The notes under the pieces: model-generated
The model's input: only the letters and a program-made list of their open reading frames with translations
Database searches by the model: none
What the model was told of the DNA's origin: nothing
In this document: in pieces, positions 43,506-53,005 of the stretch
Layout: every line of letters starts with the position of its first letter
Numbering within the stretch: the stretch's first letter is position 1
Assembly (NCBI RefSeq): GCF_040358985.1
Contig: NZ_CP132932.1
Span: 2,356,001 to 2,420,000, forward strand
Direction of reading: 5' to 3'
DNA from: Tunturibacter empetritectus
Lineage (GTDB): Bacteria; Acidobacteriota; Terriglobia; Terriglobales; Acidobacteriaceae
DNA length: 64,000 nt
Program-made: the position numbers and the translations under genes

Positions 43506-45182
43506 TTACTGCGGAATAACTGGCAGAAGGATTGCCGAGGGATGTTCGCTGTCATGAAAGATCGCGTTCGTCGCCTTGATCGGATTCTTTTCCTGATCGA
43601 AGTTGGCTCCGGTGTTCGGGTTGGAATCGAACCGGGGACTATTGCTGCTCGATACTTCTACGCGCAAGCGATGGCCGGGCAGAAATACGTTGCTGGTAGG
43701 GCCGGCAGCCACTGTAGCTTTGTAGATCTCACCAGGCTTCAGCGGCTCAGGCTTCTCCATCGAGTTTCGGTAACGCAACCTCAAGATTCCGTCGGTAAGA
43801 TTTTTGGCGTAGCCGTCGGGACTTACATCCACGACTTTAACCGTGAGATCGGTATCCACGGCGGATGAACGCACATAGACTTCGGCCTGTATGTTTCCTG
43901 TCACCTCAAAGTCGTTCTTGAAGGACTCTGAGGTGTAGACGAGGACATCGGGGCGCTGTTCGATTGAGCGTTGATCAAACGCACCACCTGGTGGTGTTGG
44001 GGCGCAGCAGAGCCCTCCACCCTGAGTTGAAACAGGATTTGAGGGGTCATAGACATATTGATCGCTTGACTCTTTCTTCGGTGTGGCGGGACTCAAGGAG
44101 CCATCGCCGGTGAGTGAATTCGCCTTGCCGCCCGAGTGCAGGTAGTAGCGAGTGCTCTGTGCTCTCGCAAGAGGCCATGCGTCTTCTTCGCGCCACGAGT
44201 TCTTTCCCATGACGAAAAGCTTTACGGGCTTTTCGGTCTTGAACTGGTTCGCTGTTCCCTTCAAGATGAAGTCATACCAGTCAAAGACGAGCAACGGATT
44301 AGGATTGGCCGTAGGGCCGAAGTCAACATCGCCGGACTTCGAGGAAGCCATTCCGTGCGTCCACGGGCCGATGATCAGCCGTTGCTTTGCTTGCACTGCC
44401 GGATTGCCATGCTTGCTGACGCTTTCGTAGTCACGCAAGGCACCCGAGATGAAGACGTCATACCATCCACTCAAGTAAAGGCCTGGCGCAAGTATCTTTT
44501 CTGGCCGCGTGTCGATCGTCATCAGCTTCCAATACTCGTCATAGTCCGGATGCAAACGCCAGTCGCGATAGAAATCTACCGAGTGAAGGTCGGCAGGTGG
44601 TTTCTGTGTCACGGGATCAGCTGAAACTCCACTCACCCAGCTGTCGGTCACATTTTTTTCTAACGCTCCTCCCTGATAGATAACGCCTTCGTGAAAATTT
44701 GAGGGCACCATCCACGGGGTGATGGCCACCAGGTGAGGAGGTGATGTGACAGCAGCTAACACTTGCGTGATTGCTACGTAGGAACCACCCCACATCACTA
44801 CCCTGCCGTCGGAACCTGGAAGCGATGCGGCCCACTCTACCGAGTCGTAACCGTCAGAACCTTCGTTCTGGAACGCGTACCAACTTCCTTCCGAAGCGAA
44901 TCGTCCACGACAATCCTGAACAACCGTGATGTACCCGTGCGAAGTGATGAGACGGGCGATAGGGTCTCCAGCCGCTTTACCATACGGTGTACGAACCAGG
45001 ACAACTGGATATTTTCCATCGCCTTTAGGACGATAGATATCAGCCTGCAGCCTAATACCGTCTCGCATCGTTGCCGGCATGTTATGGTCGACGACGAGAT
45101 CTCCGGCGTTTTGTGCCGCCGCGATGGACACGGTTGCACACAGAAACGCGAAGACGCACCCTGCCCAGCTATGTCGTGTCAT
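43506..45182 (-). CDS. CocE/NonD (S15 family) secreted hydrolase
   Basis: 558 residues with a signal peptide (WAGCVFAFLCATVSIAAAQN). The N-terminal alpha/beta-hydrolase domain has YPVVLVRTPYGK, VVQDCRGRFASEG and the nucleophile Ser in MWGGSYVAI. The C-terminal beta-jelly roll (from about 360) is typical of X-Pro dipeptidyl peptidase and cocaine esterase relatives. It starts 22 bases after the TonB receptor stop and precedes GH2, so it is the second operon gene. It may cleave acyl or peptidyl groups; substrate unknown. Confidence 0.9.
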   Translation of the reverse strand: MTRHSWAGCVFAFLCATVSIAAAQNAGDLVVDHNMPATMRDGIRLQADIYRPKGDGKYPVVLVRTPYGKAAGDPIARLITSHGYITVVQDCRGRFASEGSWYAFQNEGSDGYDSVEWAASLPGSDGRVVMWGGSYVAITQVLAAVTSPPHLVAITPWMVPSNFHEGVIYQGGALEKNVTDSWVSGVSADPVTQKPPADLHSVDFYRDWRLHPDYDEYWKLMTIDTRPEKILAPGLYLSGWYDVFISGALRDYESVSKHGNPAVQAKQRLIIGPWTHGMASSKSGDVDFGPTANPNPLLVFDWYDFILKGTANQFKTEKPVKLFVMGKNSWREEDAWPLARAQSTRYYLHSGGKANSLTGDGSLSPATPKKESSDQYVYDPSNPVSTQGGGLCCAPTPPGGAFDQRSIEQRPDVLVYTSESFKNDFEVTGNIQAEVYVRSSAVDTDLTVKVVDVSPDGYAKNLTDGILRLRYRNSMEKPEPLKPGEIYKATVAAGPTSNVFLPGHRLRVEVSSSNSPRFDSNPNTGANFDQEKNPIKATNAIFHDSEHPSAILLPVIPQ

Positions 45183-45204
45183 ACATCCTCTTCCCTATTG
45201 GCCT

Positions 45205-48200
45205 TTAGAAAGCCAGCTTCAGTCCAAATTGAATGATCCTTGGAGACACAGTTGTTGAACTGATGTAGCCAAAAGTCGGAGAATCAACCGTAGCGTTTGG
45301 CGCACCAAAATTGGCCCAGTTGAAGAGATTGAAGGCCTCCGCACGAAACTCCAGGCGAATCGCTTCGTGTATCGGAGTCTCCTTGATCAGCGAGAAATCG
45401 ACATCCTTTTGGCCCGGGGTCCGAATAGGCAGTCCCCGCCCCAATTGGCCGTAGTCCAACGGGCCAGGCAATAAAAAGGAACTTCCTGGCTTAGGCATAT
45501 CTGTTCCTGGCGTCAAGCCCGGAGACTTGAAGTAGTGTGTCAATCTGTTCTTGTTCGATCCACTGCCTTGAAGATTAGCTAGTGTCGCGCCGGGGATCAA
45601 ATCCGGCGTCAGGTATCCGTCCGAAATGACAGCACTGTAGATTGCCTGCGACATAAGAAAGGTGATGGGTTGGCCTGACTGAAAAGTCATAATGCCTGCT
45701 GTCTCCCACCCCCCGGTAAATTTTTCAACGAACCCGTGCCGGTTCTTGAGAGGATCGGGAAGCTGATAGACCAGGCTGGTTGTCGAACGTGTTTTCCGGT
45801 CCCAGTCCGATAGACCCCAGTGATTATTAAGGTTGTTGTCTCCAGGCGGCTGCGCGTTACCTGCGCCACCACTCAAACCTCCCGAGCCTGCACCTGGGGC
45901 ACCTGAGTTAAGGGAATTGTTGTCCGCCGATCTTCCGAACGTGAACGCTGAAAGAAACTGCAGACCGTGGCTCATACGTTGGTTGAACGTGAGCACAAGC
46001 GCGCTGTACTTGGAACTACCATTGAACCTATCCAGGGTTAAGCCACGATCTGCAATAACGCCCGCAACTGGTACACGATCCTGAATATTCGCGTAGGTAT
46101 TCGTCGTAATTCCACGGATTGGATTCGAAGGGCTAGCGATGTCTGGCTGATTTGCCGCCAGCGCGTTGAGCAATCTCAGTCCATGCGAACCCAGATAGGC
46201 GATTTCAACGACAGAGTTTTTTCCGAGCTCCCGCTCAATGGAGAAATTGAACTGCTGTACGTAGGGGTTTCGCGCGTTTGGATCTAGCACTTGGTTGTAA
46301 TAGCCAGGAGTTCCGCCAGGGACATATTGACGAGGTTGCCATAAGGGGAATTGATCATCGGCCGGCAGGTTCAAGACATCGAAGGGATCCTGCAGCGTAG
46401 GAGTAGGTTGCCCGACGAGCTGCTCAACGTCATTGAAGGGAATTCCGTCGGCCTCATTGTCGGCCGCAGCAGTGGATGAGCGGGGATAGAAGAGCCCATA
46501 ACCCCCACGCACGGACCAATGTGCCAACGGCTGCCACGCGAAGCCAACGCGCGGACCGAAGTTCTTGAGGTCCTCTCCTTTCACGAGCGTATTACTCTCG
46601 AGAGCTACCCCACTGGGAATGGTCTTGCCCGGATGAAGTCGAGCATAGTCCCGCGCCAAAGTGTACCCAGTATAGGACTGAGAGGCGTTGGGGATGCCAA
46701 AGGCCCCCTCTGCAATGAGTGAAGGATCAAACCCTGCGATCCGACCTTCAGTATCGTGCGGCCATGCGAAGTAGTCCCACCGCAAGCCGACATTCAACGT
46801 GAAGTTTTTAGCAAGCTTAAAATCATCCTGAGCGAAATAACTCATGTCGTTGAAGCGGTAAGATTTAGCGAAGCTCCCGGTGGCCCCCGCTGTATCGATG
46901 ATATTGCTGTAAGGAAAGCCTATTGAGGCAAGACCATTTTGAGCAGCACTCTGGCCTAGAAGGAAATCCTGGAAGGTCTCCATCAAAATGGCGCCAGGTT
47001 TTCCGGTATTCGAATCCTGAGGCAGTTGGTGACGAGTATATGACCCGCCAAAGCGGATGTTATGTCTCCCGATAACCTTCGAAACAGTGTCTGCGATGAT
47101 GTACTGATTCTCGGAGTTCGCGGCGTATACCGAGTTGGCGCTTGCCGATATCCCGGCCTGAGCTATGAGGAACCAGGGAAAGTAGGAACCACCATCCGGC
47201 AAAGGCTTGATCCCTACGTCCGATGCACTAATGGGGTCCTTGGCATTTGTGACCAATGCGACCCGCAGGAATGCAGCGCGTACCTCATTCACGAGCGTGG
47301 GCGAAGCAGTGAACGTATGCGACAAAGTAAAGTTTCGATTCTGGTTTTTTGCGACGCTGGTAAAGCCGGGCAAGTTCCCGAGCAATGAATTTTGATTGAT
47401 GTTTGCCGTAAAGATTTTGGCTGATAACAGCTGGCGATTTGAAATCTGGTAATCAAGGTCAAGCGCGTATTGATCCTCGTTGTAGTGGCCGGGAAGGCTG
47501 AAACTAGCGTTTGAGTACACCTGGCCGTCGCCTGCACCACCCAAGCCGTCGCTCAGGGCACTGGCTGGAAACGATGGGAACAGATACTGGCCATTCGGTA
47601 ATTTCGCTTGCAGAATGTTGATAGCGACCGGATTGATGTTCGAGCCGTCGGTGCGAACGCAATTGATTCCCGCAGCACAAACTCCGGCGGGATAGCCGAC
47701 TCGTCCGCCATAGATTGCACCCAAAGAGGAGATCAAGCTTGCTGTATTGCTGCGATCCCCTGCGGGTAGCAACGGGTAAGATGGCAATGTATAGACAAAC
47801 CCCGGCGAAGCCCCATTGATTTGCCGAGTCCCTTGATAGCCAAAGAAGAAGAAAGCTTTGTTTTTTATAACAGGGCCGCCAAACGTGCCACCGAATTGAT
47901 TCTGACGCAGAATCGGCGTCTTGTTTCCGTTTCCAGCCTCTATCTGCGAGCCTTTGTAGAAGTACTCGTTTGCATTCAGCACGTTGTTGCGAAAAAACTC
48001 AAACACATTACCATGAAATTTATTTGTGCCACTCTTCGTGACGAGGTTCACATTAGAACCGCCCGCCTGGCCGTATTCGGCCGAGTAGAGGCTTGACTGG
48101 ACCTTGAACTCCTCGACTACGTCTGGCGATGGAACCGCAATAAAGTAAGCACCCCCCGTCACAGCGGCGACTGCATTCGTCCCATTGAGATTGATGCTGT

Positions 48201-48816
48201 TGTCATAATATCGGCCACCAGCAACGGAGAACCCTTGAGTGCCATTGCCGAAAGCTGCGGCGACCGGCACATCCGTTACCACACCGCCCTGTAGGGTGAG
48301 AAGTTGGGTGAAGTTCCGGGTCGATAGGGGCAACGACGAAACCTGGTTACTATCGAAGACGTTTCCTGTGGTCGCAGACTCTGTTTGCAACAGCTCCGTC
48401 TGATTACTAACCGTCACGATCTCGGTCACGTCCCCTACGGCAAGTGCTACCTGTCCCAAGCTGGCCGTCTCCGTCACGAGCACGACGACTGGTTGCCGCA
48501 CTAGCTTCTTGAAGCCTTTCGCCACCACTTCTACCCGATAGCGTCCTGGCTCAACGAGAGTAAAAAGAAAGATGCCGTCTGCCTTACTCATCGTGGAGCG
48601 AGTGGTGCCAGTATCCAGGTTCGTTTCGGTTACGGTAGCTCCGACTACGGAAGCGCCACTGGGGTCGAGCAAGGAACCGGTGATTCCTCCTTTGGCTCCC
48701 TGCGAATAGGCCACATTCATTCCTGCCAGGAAGACCAGCACAAGCTGGAGTATGGCGTGCAGGACATGCCTGTAGCGCTCCTCCACAACCTTTCCCATCT
48801 CCAGTGCTTGCCTCAT
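45205..48816 (-). CDS. TonB-dependent receptor, Oar-like
   Basis: 1203 residues from ATG 48816 after GGGGAGGAAC; an earlier in-frame ATG at 48852 lies inside the promoter region. Signal peptide (HVLHAILQLVLVFLAGMNVA), then a carboxypeptidase-regulatory-like Ig domain (GGITGSLLDPSGASVVGATV), a plug domain, and a long beta-barrel ending in a membrane-insertion Phe (QFGLKLAF). Acidobacteria carry many such outer-membrane importers. The operon partners suggest uptake of an oligosaccharide or glycopeptide fragment. The IclR regulator is divergent from it. Confidence 0.93.
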   Translation of the reverse strand: MRQALEMGKVVEERYRHVLHAILQLVLVFLAGMNVAYSQGAKGGITGSLLDPSGASVVGATVTETNLDTGTTRSTMSKADGIFLFTLVEPGRYRVEVVAKGFKKLVRQPVVVLVTETASLGQVALAVGDVTEIVTVSNQTELLQTESATTGNVFDSNQVSSLPLSTRNFTQLLTLQGGVVTDVPVAAAFGNGTQGFSVAGGRYYDNSINLNGTNAVAAVTGGAYFIAVPSPDVVEEFKVQSSLYSAEYGQAGGSNVNLVTKSGTNKFHGNVFEFFRNNVLNANEYFYKGSQIEAGNGNKTPILRQNQFGGTFGGPVIKNKAFFFFGYQGTRQINGASPGFVYTLPSYPLLPAGDRSNTASLISSLGAIYGGRVGYPAGVCAAGINCVRTDGSNINPVAINILQAKLPNGQYLFPSFPASALSDGLGGAGDGQVYSNASFSLPGHYNEDQYALDLDYQISNRQLLSAKIFTANINQNSLLGNLPGFTSVAKNQNRNFTLSHTFTASPTLVNEVRAAFLRVALVTNAKDPISASDVGIKPLPDGGSYFPWFLIAQAGISASANSVYAANSENQYIIADTVSKVIGRHNIRFGGSYTRHQLPQDSNTGKPGAILMETFQDFLLGQSAAQNGLASIGFPYSNIIDTAGATGSFAKSYRFNDMSYFAQDDFKLAKNFTLNVGLRWDYFAWPHDTEGRIAGFDPSLIAEGAFGIPNASQSYTGYTLARDYARLHPGKTIPSGVALESNTLVKGEDLKNFGPRVGFAWQPLAHWSVRGGYGLFYPRSSTAAADNEADGIPFNDVEQLVGQPTPTLQDPFDVLNLPADDQFPLWQPRQYVPGGTPGYYNQVLDPNARNPYVQQFNFSIERELGKNSVVEIAYLGSHGLRLLNALAANQPDIASPSNPIRGITTNTYANIQDRVPVAGVIADRGLTLDRFNGSSKYSALVLTFNQRMSHGLQFLSAFTFGRSADNNSLNSGAPGAGSGGLSGGAGNAQPPGDNNLNNHWGLSDWDRKTRSTTSLVYQLPDPLKNRHGFVEKFTGGWETAGIMTFQSGQPITFLMSQAIYSAVISDGYLTPDLIPGATLANLQGSGSNKNRLTHYFKSPGLTPGTDMPKPGSSFLLPGPLDYGQLGRGLPIRTPGQKDVDFSLIKETPIHEAIRLEFRAEAFNLFNWANFGAPNATVDSPTFGYISSTTVSPRIIQFGLKLAF

Positions 48817-48850
48817 GTTCCTCCCCTTTTCTAGGTGCCAGTGCGGGATC

Positions 48851-48916
48851 ACTAGAAATTTCGCAGCGTGTGGCTGTCAAATATCTGCTCAATAGATTGA
48901 GGGGTTTTCTGTCGTG
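48851..48916 (-). promoter_or_regulatory. Promoter-like element upstream of the TonB receptor gene
   Basis: On the minus strand TTGACA (48881-48886 region) is followed after 17 bases by TTCTAGT, about 35 bases before the receptor start. It is a near copy of 26205-26270. Likely the operon promoter and a shared regulator site. Confidence 0.6.
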
Positions 48917-49016
48917 ACGTAGTCTGCAACATCATTGACAGTCCGGCACTCGTGGTGGCATCCTCGCAAGGATTTCCTTAATAGACTGAACACGCGGTAT
49001 TTGTGGAGTTACCCAG

Positions 49017-49886
49017 GTGACTTTAAGAGAAGTTTCAACCCGTCGGAATCGAGCAGAAAGGACAGATCTCGGTACGTCTCTAGATCGCGCGCTTGCTATT
49101 TTAGAGATGGTTTCAGGAAACGGCGGCGGTACAACAAATGCAGAACTAGCTCGTCGCCTATCGATTCCCACGAGCAGTTGTTCCTATGTGCTACAACGAT
49201 TGGAGAGGACCGGGTACCTGACAAGGTCAGAAGAAACTCGGCGCTACGAGCTGGGAATTAAAGTTCTCGGCTTGGCGCACGGTGTGCTCCGCGATACAGG
49301 ATTGCCGGGAGCAGTGGATTCAATTCTTAAAGAGATTGCGGAGAAAACTGGCCAGGCCGTGATTATAGCCATTCTTTGCAAGGATCGCATTACGATTTTG
49401 AGAAGAACAGGACTTCCCGAACTGAATGGTGTCGATTTCGAAATGGGATCCAGTTTCCCGGCACATGCGACCGCAATCGGAAAAATGTTGCTCGCGCGGC
49501 TTTCAGATGCTGATCTGCGCGAACTTCTCGATTCACAGCAACTCGTAAAGCGATCGCCGAGAACGATCAACTCCAAAGACGACTTGATGCGGAACCTGGT
49601 GGATATCCGGAGGCGTGGCCACTCGACGAGCAACGGCGAACTGTTTATGAGAATCCGAGGGCTGGCGGTGCCTATCATGGATGACGCCGGGCAAACCTGC
49701 GCCGGGCTGACAGTTGCAGGTCCTCGCCTGAGACTGGATGATGACGAAGCCATCCGAACTATTCACGATGGCGCCGCAATGATCTCAAAGCGATTGCGAG
49801 AGACAGCCGAGCATAGGCGATCCTTGAATTCGCCCTTCGATGTACTTACAGCACTACGGCATTTCGCTGCGGATCGGATCATCTAA
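49017..49886 (+). CDS. IclR-family transcriptional regulator
   Basis: 289 residues from GTG 49017. Winged HTH near the start (SLDRALAILEMV; NAELARRLSIPTSSCSYVLQ; RLERTGYLTR), then the IclR effector domain with FPAHATAIGKMLLA and RIRGLAVPIMDD. IclR proteins bind small aromatic or sugar-acid ligands. It faces away from the TonB receptor operon and probably controls it through the shared 200-base region. Confidence 0.93.
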   Translation: MTLREVSTRRNRAERTDLGTSLDRALAILEMVSGNGGGTTNAELARRLSIPTSSCSYVLQRLERTGYLTRSEETRRYELGIKVLGLAHGVLRDTGLPGAVDSILKEIAEKTGQAVIIAILCKDRITILRRTGLPELNGVDFEMGSSFPAHATAIGKMLLARLSDADLRELLDSQQLVKRSPRTINSKDDLMRNLVDIRRRGHSTSNGELFMRIRGLAVPIMDDAGQTCAGLTVAGPRLRLDDDEAIRTIHDGAAMISKRLRETAEHRRSLNSPFDVLTALRHFAADRII

Positions 49887-50201
49887 GGACTCACCTTCAA
49901 GACGCCATCGCCACAGTTGACTCTCGATCTCCAAGTCAGGAAGCCCTCAATACGGTCGATCGCGATGGATCATCTGTCTCGCACCGGAGCATCGAGAGAA
50001 AAGTTGATGCAGGTGGGCAAGCTGCCATGCAAGTTTGGCCGGGAACATAACAGGATTGTTATATGGTTCGTTCTGAAAGACGCTCATAGCGGAAGAGACC
50101 GGGGCGGCCCCGATTTCTTCCCACAAGACGTCTTCTAAGGGCCTAGGCTTGATTGCTGAATCCAACCAAACCCATGAATCATCTTCACTGGAAGAGGCAC
50201 G
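49887..50201. other. Intergenic, nothing recognised
   Basis: About 315 bases between two plus-strand genes. A frame at 49917-50138 has no protein-like features. No hairpin with a T tract is seen. Confidence 0.4.
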
Positions 50202-50933
50202 ATGGTAAAGGGACAGGTAGTTGCAATTACAGGGGCGAGTAGCGGCATCGGAAAAGCTACCGCTCTTGAGTTGGCTCGCCTGGGAGCAAAGCTTATGTTG
50301 GGCGCACGGCATGAAGAAGCTCTTTTGCAAGTAGCCGAAGAAATCCGCGCTGCCGGAGGCGAGGCCGTGTACCGCATTACGGATGTGAGCAGGCGTGAGG
50401 ACCTTCTGAAACTCGTACACCTTGCCCAGGAGACCTTCGGTCAGCTCGATGTTCTGTTCAGTAATGCCGGTGCCATGCCCATCGGACCATTCGACGAGCT
50501 TGCCGTCGATGACTGGGAGACGATGGTGGACGTTAACATCAAAGGCGTGCTCTTCGGGATCGCTGCTGCACTCCCCGTCTTCCGTCAGCAGGGCTCCGGG
50601 CACTTCATTCATACGGCATCGACGGCTGCCCGTAAGACGGTTCCGAATCAGGTGGTATATTCAGCCACCAAGGCGGCGGTGCTGGCTCTTTCCGATGGCC
50701 TCCGTCAAGAACTTGCAGGCCAGATACGCGTCAGCACTATCTTGCCAGGATTCACCGACACCGCCTTCAGCGAGCATGTGAAAAACCCTGAGATGAAAGC
50801 GCAGATGCAAAAGGCGGGAGAAAAGTTCGCGATGTCACCCGAGACTGTGGCTAGAGCCGTTGTTTATATACTGGAACAGCCCGAAGGAGTAAATATCGGT
50901 GAGGTAACGCTTCGTTCGAAGGCGCAGGCATGA
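50202..50933 (+). CDS. Short-chain dehydrogenase/reductase
   Basis: 243 residues, complete classical SDR: TGASSGIGKATALEL cofactor loop, SNAGAMPIGPFDEL, HTASTAARKTVPNQVVYSATK with the catalytic Tyr and Lys, and PGFTDTAFSEH. An Arg-containing GARHEE after the second strand suggests NADPH. The substrate is unknown. AGAGG lies four bases before the ATG. It stands alone, and the next gene is convergent. Confidence 0.93.
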   Translation: MVKGQVVAITGASSGIGKATALELARLGAKLMLGARHEEALLQVAEEIRAAGGEAVYRITDVSRREDLLKLVHLAQETFGQLDVLFSNAGAMPIGPFDELAVDDWETMVDVNIKGVLFGIAAALPVFRQQGSGHFIHTASTAARKTVPNQVVYSATKAAVLALSDGLRQELAGQIRVSTILPGFTDTAFSEHVKNPEMKAQMQKAGEKFAMSPETVARAVVYILEQPEGVNIGEVTLRSKAQA

Positions 50934-51039
50934 CGTTTATTGCAGCTGTAAATACCGGCAAACGCGCTGCATGGCAGTTGAGATGTGGCCACCGCTGAAG
51001 AATTAAGCCCATGCCATCCGGCAGGACTGAGTTTCGGGG

Positions 51040-51627
51040 CTAGCGTCCTGGAGGCGCGGGGACCATGACGGCGCCGGGGTCGACTTTGGGGATGCCGAAG
51101 TGTCCACTGAGATGGACGAGGTCGAGGGGGCGAAGCTCGCAGGCGATCTGGATGACGCTCATATCGCGCGCAGAGCGGTTGATGACGGTGACTCCGGTGA
51201 TGTCGGCGCCTGCAAAGTGGAGCCAGAGATCGGTGACGGTGTTGCGGGGCTGGGCGGTGTTAGCGGAGTTCTGGTTGGCGTTGACGAGGTGCTTCCAGCC
51301 GGCGGCGTTGTAGGAGGCGATGATGGCGTCCATTGCTTCGGGGGTGTAGAAGGCGGGGCGAGGATAGCGATAGTTATCGATCGAGATGCCGGTGAGAGCG
51401 GCGGGAGCGCGGTTGGCGTCGAGGCCGTTGGACTCAAGGAGATTCTGGGCGATCTGGATCATGCTGCGATCGAAGCTGAAGGAGGTGTGGGTGGCGGGCT
51501 GGTCGGCGAGGTTCATAAGCGCGCCCTGGAGGTCGAGCGGCGGGGGCGGCGGCGGGCCAGTGGGTGGTTGCGCGATAGCCACAGCGGTGTAGAGGGCAAG
51601 GGTGAAGAGGACGGGACGCAGTTTCAT
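51040..51627 (-). CDS. Exported hypothetical protein with Pro-rich linker
   Basis: 195 residues from ATG 51627 (MKLRPVLFTLALYTAVAIAQ, a clean signal peptide); the frame is open to 51684. After a PPTGPPPPPP linker comes a compact domain with no motif I can name (FSFDRSMIQIAQNLLE; YTPEAMDAIIASYNAAGWKH; GVTVINRSARDMSVIQI). A beta-alpha fold in the periplasm is likely. The VWA protein gene lies upstream on the same strand, 195 bases away. Confidence 0.7.
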   Translation of the reverse strand: MKLRPVLFTLALYTAVAIAQPPTGPPPPPPLDLQGALMNLADQPATHTSFSFDRSMIQIAQNLLESNGLDANRAPAALTGISIDNYRYPRPAFYTPEAMDAIIASYNAAGWKHLVNANQNSANTAQPRNTVTDLWLHFAGADITGVTVINRSARDMSVIQIACELRPLDLVHLSGHFGIPKVDPGAVMVPAPPGR

Positions 51628-51822
51628 GGATGTCTCCCTCATGGATAGGACCCGGATTTTGGCGGGGAGTTCTCCCCGGTGCACCTATTATTTGCCTGTT
51701 GGGGTGAGGGTGCAAGTTTCGGGCTTTGCGGCTGGCTCACTCAGGAGATGTCCTGCCGGACGAGCGCCCTGCGCGGACGGCGGTCACTTCGTGACTTGTA
51801 TACCCCTTCGGTTGGCGCTCCG

Positions 51823-52977
51823 TTATTGCGGTGGGCGGGGGGAGAAGTAGCCTTTTTGGGCGCGGACTTTGTAGCGGGGGTCGTTAGCCTGGAGGTAGAT
51901 GGTGCGGAAGGAGCCGTCCATGCGAAGGCCGGCGGGGCGGTAGACCAGGTGATACTGGCTGCGCAGCTCCTCTTCGATGTTGTGGAAGCCGATGGCTACG
52001 TCTTCGAGCTTGGTGGGGTAGAAGGCCTGGCCGCCGGTGGCGTCGGAGATGGCTTTGAGGACGTCGTCACCCTTGTCTTTGCTGGGGCTGATGTTGGTGG
52101 AGATGGTGTAGACGATGGTGTCGGCGCGCTGACACATCTTGATGGCGTCGGACTCCTGAACGCGGGAGTAGTTGTCGTCGCCGTCGGAGACGAGGATGAG
52201 GGCGCGACGGACGGCTCCAGTCTCCTGGAGTGGAAGCATCTGGTCTTTGCAGGTTTTGTAGAGGGCGTCGAAGAGGGCGGTGCCGCCGCCAGGACGGAGT
52301 TTGCGAATGCCCTGATTGAGGAGATCGACGTTGTTAGTGAAGTCCTGAGCGACGTCGGTTTCGATGTCGAAACCCTCGACGAAGGCGCGGTCGTTGAGGT
52401 GGAGGATCTGGAGGAGGAACTCGATGGCGGAGTCCTGCTCGAACTGGAAGCGCTGGCGGATGGAGCTGGAGGTGTCGAGCATGATGCCGACGCGCAGGGG
52501 GAGGTTGGTCTGCTGGGTGAAGCGGAGGACGGCGGTGGGAGGACGGCCGTCGTCGAGGAGGCCGAAGTTTTCGCGCTTGAGGCCGGTGATGAATTTGCCG
52601 TGCTTGTCGGTGACGGTGAAGATGAGATTGACTTCGTTGACCTGGACCTTGATGGTGTCGACGGGCTGGTCCAGGGGGGCGTTGGCTGGGGGTGGGGCGG
52701 CCTGACCTGGGGTTTGAGTCGGCGTAGTTGCGGGGGACGTTGTCGTGGAAGTTTGGGTTGTTGGGGGCGGGGTCGCTGTCAACTGAGGTGTGGAGGTGGG
52801 CGGCTGCGGCGTCTGGGTCGCAGCTGTTGGTGTGGCTGGCGCGGGGGTGGATGGTGTCCCTGGTGTTGATGACGGCCCCGGGGTAGTCTGCGCATGCAGG
52901 ATCGGTGCGGCCAGGAGGAGGGAGAGCAGGGCAGATCGTAAAAAGGCGGGGAGTTTAATGCTTAAGGCAGGGTTCAT
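51823..52977 (-). CDS. Exported VWA-domain protein (acidobacterial VWFA-related type)
   Basis: 384 residues from ATG 52977 (MNPALSIKLPAFLRSALLSL, LLAAPILHAQ). A Thr/Pro-rich linker spans about residues 31-105. A short beta domain follows (VNEVNLIFTVTDKHGKFITG), then a von Willebrand A domain with MIDAS motif DTSSSIRQ and LRPGGGTALFDALY, VSDGDDNYS. Acidobacteria have many of these; they probably mediate metal-dependent protein contacts in the periplasm or on the surface. Function otherwise unknown. Confidence 0.88.
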   Translation of the reverse strand: MNPALSIKLPAFLRSALLSLLLAAPILHAQTTPGPSSTPGTPSTPAPATPTAATQTPQPPTSTPQLTATPPPTTQTSTTTSPATTPTQTPGQAAPPPANAPLDQPVDTIKVQVNEVNLIFTVTDKHGKFITGLKRENFGLLDDGRPPTAVLRFTQQTNLPLRVGIMLDTSSSIRQRFQFEQDSAIEFLLQILHLNDRAFVEGFDIETDVAQDFTNNVDLLNQGIRKLRPGGGTALFDALYKTCKDQMLPLQETGAVRRALILVSDGDDNYSRVQESDAIKMCQRADTIVYTISTNISPSKDKGDDVLKAISDATGGQAFYPTKLEDVAIGFHNIEEELRSQYHLVYRPAGLRMDGSFRTIYLQANDPRYKVRAQKGYFSPRPPQ

Positions 52978-53005
52978 TCGGTTGGGCGCGGTCACTCGGA
53001 TGATT

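Noticed and set aside
49917..50138. 73-codon plus-strand frame before the SDR gene
   Set aside because: No start signal, no recognisable motif and no neighbour support.
51679..52869. Long plus-strand frame antisense to the VWA protein gene
   Set aside because: Low-complexity shadow; the VWA MIDAS motif and signal peptide are on the minus strand.
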